Of a stretch of 64,000 nt of DNA, positions 27,491 through 36,301 are shown in pieces. The notes below the pieces were generated by a model, which saw only the letters and a program-made list of their open reading frames with translations, made no database searches and had not been told where the DNA came from. Made by a program: the position numbers and the translations under genes. Position 1 is the stretch's first letter, and each line of letters begins with the position of its first letter. Source of the DNA: Pseudophaeobacter leonis (lineage in GTDB: Bacteria > Pseudomonadota > Alphaproteobacteria > Rhodobacterales > Rhodobacteraceae); contig NZ_MWVJ01000113.1 in NCBI RefSeq assembly GCF_002087335.1, positions 38,903-102,902 on the forward strand, written 5' to 3'.

Positions 27491-27546
27491 GCAAGCTGGC
27501 TCTGAGCAAGCTGGCTCTGAGCAAGTTGGCTCTACGCAAGCTGGGG
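27487..27546. repeat. 15-bp tandem repeat, 4 copies, starting at the DUF1275 stop codon
   Basis: Units 27487-27501, 27502-27516, 27517-27531 and 27532-27546 follow CTGAGCAAGCTGGCT, the first two identical and the last diverged. Because the unit length is a multiple of three, each intact unit repeats the TGA in the same frame. The repeat therefore supplies tandem stop codons after the gene. Confidence 0.85.
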
Positions 27547-27660
27547 CGCAAATCTTCCGTCGCGCCTTGCAGGGAAAGGTCAGAAACCATGCGGAGGGCC
27601 ACAGGCAGGTTCAACAAGATCGCTATCAACATGATCGCCTTACCACGATCCAAACAATGC

Positions 27661-27695
27661 AAAAAACCCCCGCTGCCAAAGAGCCGAGGGGGTTT
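27661..27695 (-). terminator. Rho-independent terminator of rpsU
   Basis: On the minus strand AAACCCCC pairs with GGGGGTTT and is followed by further T residues (six A on the plus strand at 27661-27666). It lies 50 nt downstream of the rpsU stop. Confidence 0.85.
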
Positions 27696-27744
27696 CAAAA
27701 CGCGTCGATGCAACCGGAATAACCTACATCCGGGAAGGCTTACA

Positions 27745-27945
27745 TCACCCTTCGCGTTCGAGCTTTTTACGCGCCAATTTGCGAGCGCGACGGATCGCTT
27801 CAGCTTTGTTACGCGCTTTCTTCTCGGAGGGTTTCTCGAAATGTTGCTTAAGCTTCATTTCACGAAACACGCCTTCGCGCTGTAGTTTTTTCTTCAAAGC
27901 CCGAAGGGCTTGATCGACATTGTTGTCGCGAACACTAACCTGCAT
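27745..27945 (-). CDS. rpsU: 30S ribosomal protein S21
   Basis: 66 residues from ATG 27945 ([20 protein letters not shown]), the standard S21 start; upstream in-frame extension is not conserved-looking. Very basic C-terminal helix ([20 protein letters not shown]). S21 sits near the anti-Shine-Dalgarno region of the small subunit and helps initiation. Monocistronic, with its own terminator. Confidence 0.95.
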   Translation of the reverse strand: MQVSVRDNNVDQALRALKKKLQREGVFREMKLKQHFEKPSEKKARNKAEAIRRARKLARKKLEREG

Positions 27946-28163
27946 ATGGTTTTCGCCAGCCTTCTCAGAAATAGGTGCAATTATTTGCTTGAACCCGCCC
28001 TGTAACAAGATGGTGATGATTTGTCGAGTCCGCCGCAGCGTGAAAATGACGCAAGCAGCCTTTTTGCCGGGCACCTGGCAGGGCGGTTTAAGGATGCACA
28101 GAACCACGAAACTGGCCGCCTGCCCCGTGGTCCTAGGCGACGCGCAGCCCCCAGCCCACAGGT

Positions 28164-30771
28164 TCAGTTCACTTTAGATTTCGAAATATGGCGTAAAACC
28201 AGCGCCCTGGCGCGCTGCCAATGCCCCTCAAGATGCGCCAGGGCAGAAACCGCATCTGTCTCGGGCTGGACCTCAATCGCGATCAATGCCGGGCGCAGTA
28301 CGGTCAAACCTAAAACCGCAGCAGAGCCCGCAAGACGATGCGCCTCTTTGCGATGCGCATCTGTCAGCGTCGAGGCTGCCTTCAGGTCAATAACAAAACC
28401 ATCTACTTCGCTGACAAAGGCCTGCAAGAAACTGCAGGCGCGCTCGGCGCCGAGGGCTTCGAAAAACTGCTCAATATCCAAGGCCTCCACAGCAGCCTGC
28501 GCAGTGTCAGATGTCCCGGCGCGGCGGGCGATCAGCGCCGCGAGTTCGTGGCCGGTGATCGGTTTGGTGGCGACCTCTGCAAAGCCGGCTTTCAGGATCC
28601 GCGCGTGGTCCTCGGGTGCTGTGTGGGCCGTGAGGGCGACAATATCGCCCCCTTCGGCCAGACCCGCCAAACGAATGCGCCGGATTGCCTCGATTCCGTC
28701 CACTTCAGTCTGCTGATATCCATCAGGATGAGATCAAAAGCCTGCTGCCTGCAGATTTCAACCGCCTCGGCGCCGCCCGAGGCCACCGTGACCTGATGGC
28801 CTTGCTGCTGCAAGATCTGCTGCAGCAGTTCGCGGTTGATATCGTTGTCTTCAACCACCAAGAGCCGGACAGACGGGATGAGCGCAGGTTCAGCAGCACA
28901 AACCGAGGTCGGTGCGGCCTGGGCTGTCGGCAGTGGCAGGATGAGAGAGAACAGACTGCCGTCCCCCAGCTCGCTTTCACAGGTGATGGTGCCTCCCAGG
29001 GCCTCAACGATGCGCCGGGTGATGGCCAGGCCAAGACCGGTGCCTTCGCTGCCACGGCCAAAACTGGAATCCAGAGTGATGAAATCCTCAAGATCCGTTT
29101 TAGATCTTTGGTATCAATGCCCTCGCCAGTGTCCGAGACGTGAAATTCGATCTGATCCGCCGTGGAGCTGCGCAGGACATCCACCATAACCGCCCCATCC
29201 CGGGTAAACTTAATCGCATTGCCGATCAGATTGAGCAGCGCTTGTTGCAGCGCGCGCGGGCGGCCTGCAACCAGGTCCGAGCCCTGAATATTGTACTCCA
29301 GGGTCAGAACATTGCCACGACTTCTCGAATTCGCTTGCTGGCTTTCGACCAGGCCGGTCATCAGGTCACGCAGATTAAACGTGCGCAGGTTCTCCGGCGC
29401 CATCCCCGCCTCAAGGCTGGACAGCTGCAACACATCATTCACATGGTGTAACAGCAAATCTCCAGAGATCTGCATCGCATTCAGATAGCGGCTTTGTTCG
29501 GCGTTTGGACCGGTGTTTTGCAACAGGTCAATTGCGCCCAGCACGCCCGTAAGAGGCGTCCGCATTTCATGGCTCATCACCGTGAGCATATTTGCCTTGG
29601 CCCGCTCTCCCGCCAGCGCGTCATCACGGGCACGGCGCAGCTCTTCTTCGGCAGCCACCCGTTCAGAGATGTCGCGAATAAAGCCGACAAAACCCAGATC
29701 GGTCTGGCTGCTGCTGATTGAAATGGAAACCTCAACCGGAAAGATCTCTCCCGATTTGCGCATCGCCTCTAGCTGTATCCGTCCCTGGCCCGCCACCCGC
29801 GGGACCGAGGTTTTCAGGAACCGCCGCATCCCGGCCCTGTGCGCGTCACGCAGATGCGGCGGTATGATCAGCTCTTCCATAGTGGCCCCGATTGCCTCTT
29901 CGCGGCTGTGGCCAAAAATCGCTTCGGCAGCGCCGTTAAAGGCCAGAATACGCCCCTCTTGATTCACCATGAGAATGGCATCCAGCGAGGACGAGATCAT
30001 GGCCTCCAGACGTGAGGCCGCCTTGCTGCGCTCCTTGGCCATGATCCGCCCGAGGCGGTACATCCAGCCCATCAGCAACGCCGTGATCGCCAATGCGACA
30101 AACAAGGCCAGAACCACCAGGGCCAGCTGCCATAAAATATTGAACAGCTCCAGGCGCTTGCTCTCGGTGTCTTCGACCTGGATCACCACGCCCAGCAGCG
30201 CCAGTTCCCGTACATCCTCGCCATTTACCTGCAGCTCGGCCAGGATTTTGTCGCGATTGTTCACCAGTTGAGCGTCATCGACATCAATCAGCACCACCAG
30301 CGTTTCCAGACGTTCCTGCAGTCGCTTCAGTAAGCGTCCGCCCGAGCCAGAGGCCCGAAGACCCGCAAACAGGGGGCCCTCAACAAAAGTGTCGATGCGA
30401 CTGTAATAGATGTCAAATTGACGCCGCAGCCGAGGCAGACCCCCGGTCTCGGACGCCGCGCCTACGGCGGCCTGCAGCTTCAGGTGGTCAACCTCAGCCT
30501 GCGACAACACCCATTGCATATTATCCGTGGCCGCCGTCGAAAGCCCCTCAAGCCGGTCAATAACCTCATGGCCAATCTGCACGGATTTCAGCGTGAGAAG
30601 CGGCAGCATGATCAGGGCCAGAACCAGCATCGGCATTGATAAAAGGCGCGGCAAACTGCCGACACGCAGGCCGCTCCGGCGGTCGTCACCGGACCTCTGG
30701 TCGTGTTTTTTCACGGCGACGTCTTCAACAGCCATTTCCCGGCTCTGGGTCTGCGCCGTGTCTTGGATCAT
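28164..30771 (-). pseudogene. Hybrid sensor histidine kinase (PAS-HisKA-HATPase-REC-Hpt), two frameshifts
   Basis: About 868 residues when repaired. Two membrane helices (residues ~46-66 and ~220-242) flank a ~150-residue periplasmic sensor region. Then come PAS (~260-375, ILAFNGAAEAIFGHSREEA), HisKA with phospho-His in VMSHEMRTPLTG, and HATPase with VSDTGEGID and [13 protein letters not shown] domain ([14 protein letters not shown]; phospho-Asp in LILMDIS) and an Hpt domain (HRLAGSAAVLG) follow. The frame breaks near 29090 (one T lost in a [17 protein letters not shown]) and near 28714 (one base lost before [13 protein letters not shown]). Its ATG overlaps the stop of the periplasmic-protein gene upstream (ATGA). 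The likely partner regulator is divergent at 31698. Confidence 0.85.
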
Positions 30772-31319
30772 TCAGCCGCCGGTTTCAACGTCAGGCTGTC
30801 CAATTGCCAGATACTGCGGGAATAGACCGCTTCTGTGCGATAGGCCGGATTGCTGTCATAGGGGTAGACCAGCCACAAAGGCCCCTTGCTGCGCAAAGAC
30901 ATTGTCTTGCCATTGCGCTGATAGGCGACGATTGGACCGCCCTGGACCGCATCGCTCAGGGGTATTTCCACAGAGTATTCGTTGACGGCCCGCGCCTCAA
31001 GCGTCCCGGAGGAAACAGAGAGCCCCGCAACCAGTGTCGCCAGCGAAACACCGGTAAACTGTTGTGGCCCCGTGGTCCAAATCGTCGCGGTTTCAAAGCT
31101 CTCGGCGCCAAGCGCCTCTAAATCCTGCAGCGTCAGATGAGTTTCGTCCCCATTGAGATCCAAAGTGAGCAGAACCTCGCCTTGCGCCTCAACCGGTTGC
31201 GCTGTAGCTGCAGCCGTCGACGCCGAGTCAGCCTGCGCGCCGCTGCCTGCCATGGCGCCACCAAACGCTATCAGTGCACCAGCGACGGCCAGGATCATTT
31301 TGTTCTTCAGAGGGGTCAT
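30768..31319 (-). CDS. Periplasmic molybdopterin-oxidoreductase-like protein, probable sensory partner of the kinase
   Basis: 183 residues with a Sec signal peptide (KNKMILAVAGALIAFGGAMA). The mature part resembles the small SUOX/molybdopterin-binding-like domain (LLTLDLNGDETHLTLQDLEAL; FTGVSLATLVAGL; GGPIVAYQRNGKTM; GPLWLVYPYD). It lacks the cysteine that coordinates molybdenum in true sulfite oxidase-type enzymes; its only repeated feature is the domain fold. It overlaps the kinase gene by ATGA, so it is probably a periplasmic ligand-binding component that feeds the kinase. Ligand unknown. Confidence 0.75.
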   Translation of the reverse strand: MTPLKNKMILAVAGALIAFGGAMAGSGAQADSASTAAATAQPVEAQGEVLLTLDLNGDETHLTLQDLEALGAESFETATIWTTGPQQFTGVSLATLVAGLSVSSGTLEARAVNEYSVEIPLSDAVQGGPIVAYQRNGKTMSLRSKGPLWLVYPYDSNPAYRTEAVYSRSIWQLDSLTLKPAAE

Positions 31320-31697
31320 TCCTGTTTCTCTCCTGATGCGAGGCAGATCTCAACGACCTATGGATTCGCTTAGAACCTCGGAACATGCCACATCTGCGCT
31401 GCTCGCTCATCAGCGCCTGCGGATAGTCTCCTATCCTTCCGTATAGGACACCTTCGCCTTTTCCCCAATCTAGCCAGGCTCTGCCTAAGGTCAGGTACGC
31501 ACCAAAGCCCCTGGGTGCAAAAACTCCCTCGCCTGATGCCTTTTCCATATGGATCAGCCTCTGAATTTGGTGCGCATTTGGCACAGCTGGTGTTTGCCCC
31601 TGCGGCGCACCCCGCCGGGTGGGAAAAATCTTGATGGATTTGAAATACTTCTGACTGTAAGCTCGGGGCGGTTCTACTCAAATATATCCAGGTATCC
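31320..31697. promoter_or_regulatory. Divergent promoter region of the kinase and response-regulator genes
   Basis: 378 bp without a credible gene. It contains overlapping inverted repeats near 31421-31448: GGATAG with CTATCC, and TCCTAT (31429-31434) with ATAGGA (31443-31448). The position between a kinase operon and its probable regulator makes this a candidate operator; this is inferred. Confidence 0.4.
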
Positions 31698-32311
31698 ATG
31701 CGGATTTTGTTAGCTGACGATCACGATATGGTTCGCGAAACCATCTCTGCCTACCTTGAAAGCAAAGGAGAGGCGGTTGTGTCTTTGCGACCGATCTTGC
31801 AGGCGCATTGGACAAGATCCGCGACGAAGGCCCCTTTGACCTTGTTTTGCTGGACTACCAAATGCCCGGTATGCAGGGGCTGGCAGGGCTGAGCAAGGCC
31901 ATCGCGGCGAATGAGGGCGGCGGCGTCGCCATTCTGTCCGGCAATGCACCGTCGCAAACCGCCCGCGAGGCCCTGAAACTGGGCGCCGTCGGGTTTATTC
32001 CTAAAACAATGGGCGCACAGTCCCTGCTGAATGCCGTGCGTTTCATGTCTGCCGGAGAAATCTATGTGCCGGTTGAGCTGATGCGGGAAGAAGCCGCCCC
32101 TCCGGCCCACCCCCTTGCTGAGAAGCTCAGCCCACGCGAAGGTCAGGTGCTGGCCGGGCTGTGCAAAGGGTTTTCAAATAAAGAAATCGCCAGAGAGCTG
32201 GACCTTCAGGAAGTGACCATCAAGCTGCATGTACGCACCCTGTGCCGCAAGCTGGAGGCCAAGAACCGAACCCAAGCGGCCTTGATCGCAAAAGAAGCCG
32301 GGCTGTTCTGA
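31698..32311 (+). pseudogene. LuxR/NarL-family response regulator, one frameshift
   Basis: About 205 residues when repaired. The receiver domain starts MRILLADDHDMVRETISAYL and continues in the second frame with phospho-Asp in FDLVLLDYQMPGMQG and the conserved lysine in GFIPKTMG. The C-terminal GerE/LuxR helix-turn-helix reads LSPREGQVLAGLCKGFSNKEIA. The frame changes near 31788; adding one G gives VVSLATDLAGALDKIRDEG. Divergent from the periplasmic-protein/hybrid-kinase operon, hence its likely output regulator through the kinase Hpt domain. Confidence 0.85.
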
Positions 32312-32399
32312 GAACAGGCAGCCGCCGCTTTTAAGCAGGCGCGCCCACAGGCAGCAATGGCGCAGCCACAAGCCGGGCGAAATCAGGGCCGATCCCTAA

Positions 32400-33689
32400 T
32401 CAGTCCTGCAAACTGACTCGAAGACTGGCCGGAAGGCTGGAATAGCCACGAAACCTGATACGCCCACCGCCGCTCCGCCCCGGCAAAATTTGGTAGGACG
32501 GAAAACGCGCCAGAAAGCGTTCCAATGCGATTTTCCCCTCCAGCCGCGCCAGGGTCAGCCCGACGCAGACATGTGGGCCACCGGCAAAACCAAGGTGGCG
32601 GTTCGGCTTGCGCGAGATGTCAAAGGTTGCGGGCTCTGCGAACACCTCCGGATCCCGGTTTGCCGCCCCGATCATCAGATGCAGGTTGCTGCCCTTCGGG
32701 ATTGTCACGCCGCCAATTTCAACCCTCTCTGTGGTCTCGCGATTTCCCAGCTGGTTGGGCGAGCGATAGCGAAGCACCTCCTCAACCGCGAGCTTTATCA
32801 GATCCGGCTGCGCCAGCAGGCGCGCCCTTTGATCAGGGTGGTCATGCAACAGCGCCAACCCATTGCCGAGCAGATTGGTTGTCGGCTCATGGCCGGCATT
32901 CAGGATAAAGATGCAGTTCTGGATCAACTCAATCTCGCTGAGCCCCTCCTCGCCGATGCTGCGCGCCTCATTGCCAATGAGCCGGGTCAGCACATCCGTT
33001 TCAGGATCGCCAGGCGCGGCGCGGCGACGCGCCACCAGATCGCTGAGATAGGCCTTGAACTCCTCCACTGCCCGGTGCCCCAGCGCCAGCGCATCCGCGC
33101 TCAAAGCAGGCTCCAGAGCGCCAAGGATCGCCAGGGACCAGTCCCGCAGGGGTGCCCGCTCCTTGCTCGGGGATATCCAGCAGGTTGCCGATAATCTGGA
33201 TGGGAATGCCTGAGGCAAAATCTTCGATCAGATCCACCTCGTCGCGGGCCTGCATTTCATAAAGCAAGTGATCTACGGCCACAATCAGCCCCGCCTCCAT
33301 CCGGGCAATTGCCCTTGGGGTCAGCGCCGAGCTCATGATCCGGCGCACCCGCGTGTGCAGCGGCGGATCCGAGAACACCAGCGAGGAGGGGTGTGATGCT
33401 CAAACAGGGGTGTGCCCTGCCCGAACTTAGGCGCAAACGCCCGCTTTTTGTCGGACGAAAACAAGGCGGTATCACGATAGATCCGGTCGAGATCCCCGTG
33501 GCGAGATATCAAGACAGAGCCATCTGGCTGCATCAGCACCGGCGCCTGCGCCAGCAGCGCATCATAAAACGGAAAGGGGTTGTCGACAAAACCCGCGGGC
33601 GGATCGGCCAGATCAAAGCCAAGGATATCGAGCGGCTGCTGGCTCTCTAAAGCTGTCGGCAAAACTGAACCTCCCAATGCATCGCGCAA
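32400..33689 (-). pseudogene. Cytochrome P450, two frameshifts
   Basis: About 429 residues when repaired, a soluble bacterial CYP. The I-helix ILNAGHEPTTN (A/GGxE-T), the K-helix ExxR in EEVLRYRSP and the heme-ligand loop FAGGPHVCVG are all in the last frame. N-terminal part: PAGFVDNPFPFYDALLAQAPVL. The frame breaks near 33386 (one C lost in CCC, minus strand; repaired HHTPPSLVFSDPPLHTR). It breaks again near 33165 (one extra C; repaired LLDIPEKERAPLRDWSL). No ferredoxin or reductase gene is adjacent, so electrons must come from elsewhere. Substrate unknown. Confidence 0.85.
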
Positions 33690-33796
33690 CGATCAGAGAA
33701 GTCTGCTTATATGTCAACCACATGCCAGCTATGCCAGGTATCGCAAACAAGAACACCACAGGTGACAAGCCGCCCAGGGCGCGATATGTTCGCCAT

Positions 33797-34135
33797 ATGT
33801 CCACAGCCATTTCCACCATCCGCAACCTTGGTCCCGCCTATGAGGACGCCTGCAAACGCGCGGGCATTCACAGCGCCGAAGAGCTGCGCACACTGGGGGC
33901 AGATGCCAGCTATGCCAGATTGCTGGCCGCTGGCAGCAAGCCACATTTTATTGGCTATTATGTGCTGGTGATGGCGCTGCAGGGGCGTCCGTGGAACGAC
34001 TGCAAAGGCGAAGAGAAGAAAGCGCTGCGGCAACGGTTTGATGCCATCAAGGCCAGCAGTTTTGACTCAGAGCGGTCCGAATTTGAAAGCATCCTGAACC
34101 AGATTGGCGTGATTGAGAAAACGGCGCAGCGGTGA
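33797..34135 (+). CDS. TfoX C-terminal-domain protein
   Basis: 112 residues from ATG 33797; an earlier in-frame ATG at 33725 is possible, but the extra residues look non-conserved. The domain matches the helix-hairpin-helix-like C-terminal half of TfoX/Sxy (IRNLGPAYEDACKRAGIHSAEELRTLGADASYARL; ALQGRPWNDC). The N-terminal TfoX half linked to competence is absent. It is divergent from the P450 gene. Role unknown. Confidence 0.8.
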   Translation: MSTAISTIRNLGPAYEDACKRAGIHSAEELRTLGADASYARLLAAGSKPHFIGYYVLVMALQGRPWNDCKGEEKKALRQRFDAIKASSFDSERSEFESILNQIGVIEKTAQR

Positions 34136-34215
34136 TCGCGGCGTCCGGTTGCTGCTCTGGACTTGTTCAGTTGAGCGGCTGCGGTAAGGTCAGCCCGCAT
34201 ACACACAGCCGAAAC

Positions 34216-34249
34216 AAAAAAAGGCCGCACCGGAATATTCCGTGCAGCC
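34216..34249 (-). terminator. Rho-independent terminator of ndk
   Basis: On the minus strand GGCTGCACGGAAT folds onto ATTCCGGTGCGGCC with two bulges and is followed by seven T residues. Confidence 0.8.
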
Positions 34250-34280
34250 CCCAAAGTCTGTCTCAGATAAAAGCGGTGGC

Positions 34281-34703
34281 TTAGCCGACCAGCTCAAGAC
34301 CGGAGAAGAAGTAAGCGATTTCAACAGCTGCGGTTTCTGGAGCGTCGGAGCCGTGAACCGAGTTTTCGCCAACCGATTCTGCAAATTCAGCACGGATAGT
34401 GCCGGCTGCTGCATCCGCTGGGTTGGTTGCGCCCATGATTTCGCGGTTTTTCGCGATGGCGTTTTCGCCTTCCAGAACCTGGCAAACGATAGGCTCGGAG
34501 GACATGAATTCGCACAGCTCGTCATAGAAGGGACGCTCAGCGTGGACTTCGTAGAATTTGCCAGCCTGAGCTTTGGTCAGGTGGATGCGTTTTTGTGCGA
34601 CGATGCGCAGGCCAGCTTCTTCGAACTTGGCGTTGATCGCACCGGTCAGGTTGCGACGAGTGGCATCGGGTTTGATGATCGAGAAAGTGCGTTGCAGAGC
34701 CAT
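34281..34703 (-). CDS. ndk: Nucleoside-diphosphate kinase
   Basis: 140 residues from ATG 34703 ([18 protein letters not shown]), the exact family length. It transfers the gamma phosphate between nucleoside tri- and diphosphates through a phospho-histidine, visible in the signature [25 protein letters not shown] and [14 protein letters not shown] are also conserved. Monocistronic with its own terminator. Confidence 0.97.
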   Translation of the reverse strand: MALQRTFSIIKPDATRRNLTGAINAKFEEAGLRIVAQKRIHLTKAQAGKFYEVHAERPFYDELCEFMSSEPIVCQVLEGENAIAKNREIMGATNPADAAAGTIRAEFAESVGENSVHGSDAPETAAVEIAYFFSGLELVG

Positions 34704-34838
34704 CGGGCGTTCTCCATTTGAAAGATCGGCGTCGGTAAAATCCGTGCCATAATATTGCGCGCCGCCTAACATGCCTGTGCGCACATGGGAAGGGGTGAGT
34801 TTCTTCTGGGCGGAAATTGCAGGCGGTTTCTGGTGGGT

Positions 34839-36038
34839 TCAGGCGGTTTCTTCCAGCGGGTCATGGATATCAAGCCAACGCACATAGAGCGCTGCGGCCA
34901 GGGCCCCGATGCCCGAAAGCAGAATGATCGCCAGAACCATAAAGGGGGCATTGTGCACCGTGACCAGCCAGCCGGTCGCCGAGGTCATCACCGCTCCCAG
35001 CGCCACCGTGATGGCCCCCGAAAGCCCCGATGCACTGCCTGCAAGATGCGGCCGTACCGACATCAACCCGGCACTTGCCGTGGCCACGGTCAACCCATTG
35101 CCAAAGCCCACCGCGATGGCCGAGCCAAAAAACACCTGAATGGATCCCTGCCCGGCCAAAAACAAGCACAGTCCAATCAATGGCCCCAGCACCGCCGCCA
35201 GACGTCCCACCAGGATCAGATTGGTCAAAGACACCCTGTTGGCCAACAGGCCGGTGACAAAGTTAAACATAAAGCCACAGCTGATGATGCCGATGCCCAG
35301 CCCCAGCAACGCCGGATTAAGATCAAACCAGGCCGCAGCCACCAGCGGGGCGCCGGTGATAAAGGCGAAAAAGCCACCAATAGAGAAAGCCAGACAGAGG
35401 CAGTAACCCCAGAACCGGCGCGACACCAACAGATCAGGATAGGTGCGCATCTGCGCCCCAAAGGTGGCCGAGCGCTGGTGATTGGTCTCGCCCCAATCGC
35501 CCCAGCTCAGCGCCAGCATCCCCAGCCCCAACAGGCCATAGAGCACAAAGCCCGAGCGCCAGCCAAACAGAATGTCCAAAGCGCCCCCCAGCATCGGCCC
35601 CAGCATCGGGGCCAGCGCCATCGCCATGGTGACATAGCCCAGCTTGCTTGCGGCCTCTTTGGTGGAGTGCATGTCGCGAATGGCCGCCCGGGACAGCACC
35701 TGCCCTGCCACCACTGTGCCCTGCAGCATGCGAAACCCCAGAAACACCCAGATCGACTGCGCCAACATGCAGCCTATCGAGGCAAGGGTGAAGACCAGCA
35801 TCGAGGCCAGAAGAATGGGACGGCGGCCAAAGCGATCCGAAAGCGGCCCCATGACCAGCTGCAACGCCGCCGAAATCCCCAGGTATCCGGCAATCGCCAG
35901 GTTCACCAGCCCATAGCTGGTCGCAAAGTCCTCGGCGATATGCGCCATGGAAGGCAAAAACATATTGAGCGACAAAACCGACAGGGCCGTGCTGAAAACC
36001 AGCGTCACAAGATGTGGAGCAGTTTGTGCAGCCCGCAT
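34839..36038 (-). CDS. MFS multidrug transporter, Bcr/CflA-like
   Basis: 399 residues from ATG 36038 (MRAAQTAPHLVTLVFSTALS), 12 predicted transmembrane helices. Motif A GPLSDRFGRRP lies between helices 2 and 3, and the drug:H+ antiporter motif C-like GPMLGGALD lies in helix 5. Likely a proton-driven exporter of small toxic compounds in the inner membrane. Divergent from the ABC-F gene across 263 bp. Confidence 0.9.
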   Translation of the reverse strand: MRAAQTAPHLVTLVFSTALSVLSLNMFLPSMAHIAEDFATSYGLVNLAIAGYLGISAALQLVMGPLSDRFGRRPILLASMLVFTLASIGCMLAQSIWVFLGFRMLQGTVVAGQVLSRAAIRDMHSTKEAASKLGYVTMAMALAPMLGPMLGGALDILFGWRSGFVLYGLLGLGMLALSWGDWGETNHQRSATFGAQMRTYPDLLVSRRFWGYCLCLAFSIGGFFAFITGAPLVAAAWFDLNPALLGLGIGIISCGFMFNFVTGLLANRVSLTNLILVGRLAAVLGPLIGLCLFLAGQGSIQVFFGSAIAVGFGNGLTVATASAGLMSVRPHLAGSASGLSGAITVALGAVMTSATGWLVTVHNAPFMVLAIILLSGIGALAAALYVRWLDIHDPLEETA

Positions 36039-36301
36039 GAAATCACCCGAAGTTGAATATCTTTGCGCCCCAGCTAGCAGCAAGATCACCGGGGGACCAG
36101 CCGGAACGCGGCGTGTCTTTTACCCCGTTCATGTCCCGCAGGCAGAGATAATCTGGGCCGCAAGTCCTGCTCAAAGCCCGCATCGCCAAAGCCCGCGGCA
36201 CTGCCTTCACCCGGTATTCACCCGGTGCTGTGTTCAATTGTAGCCGCAAAGGGCGTTGATACGCATTGACAAGCCCGGAACACTGCGACAGTGCTCAGCC
36301 C

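Noticed and set aside
31370..31699. 109-residue minus-strand frame upstream of the response regulator
   Set aside because: No ribosome site, unlikely composition, and it covers the divergent promoter region.
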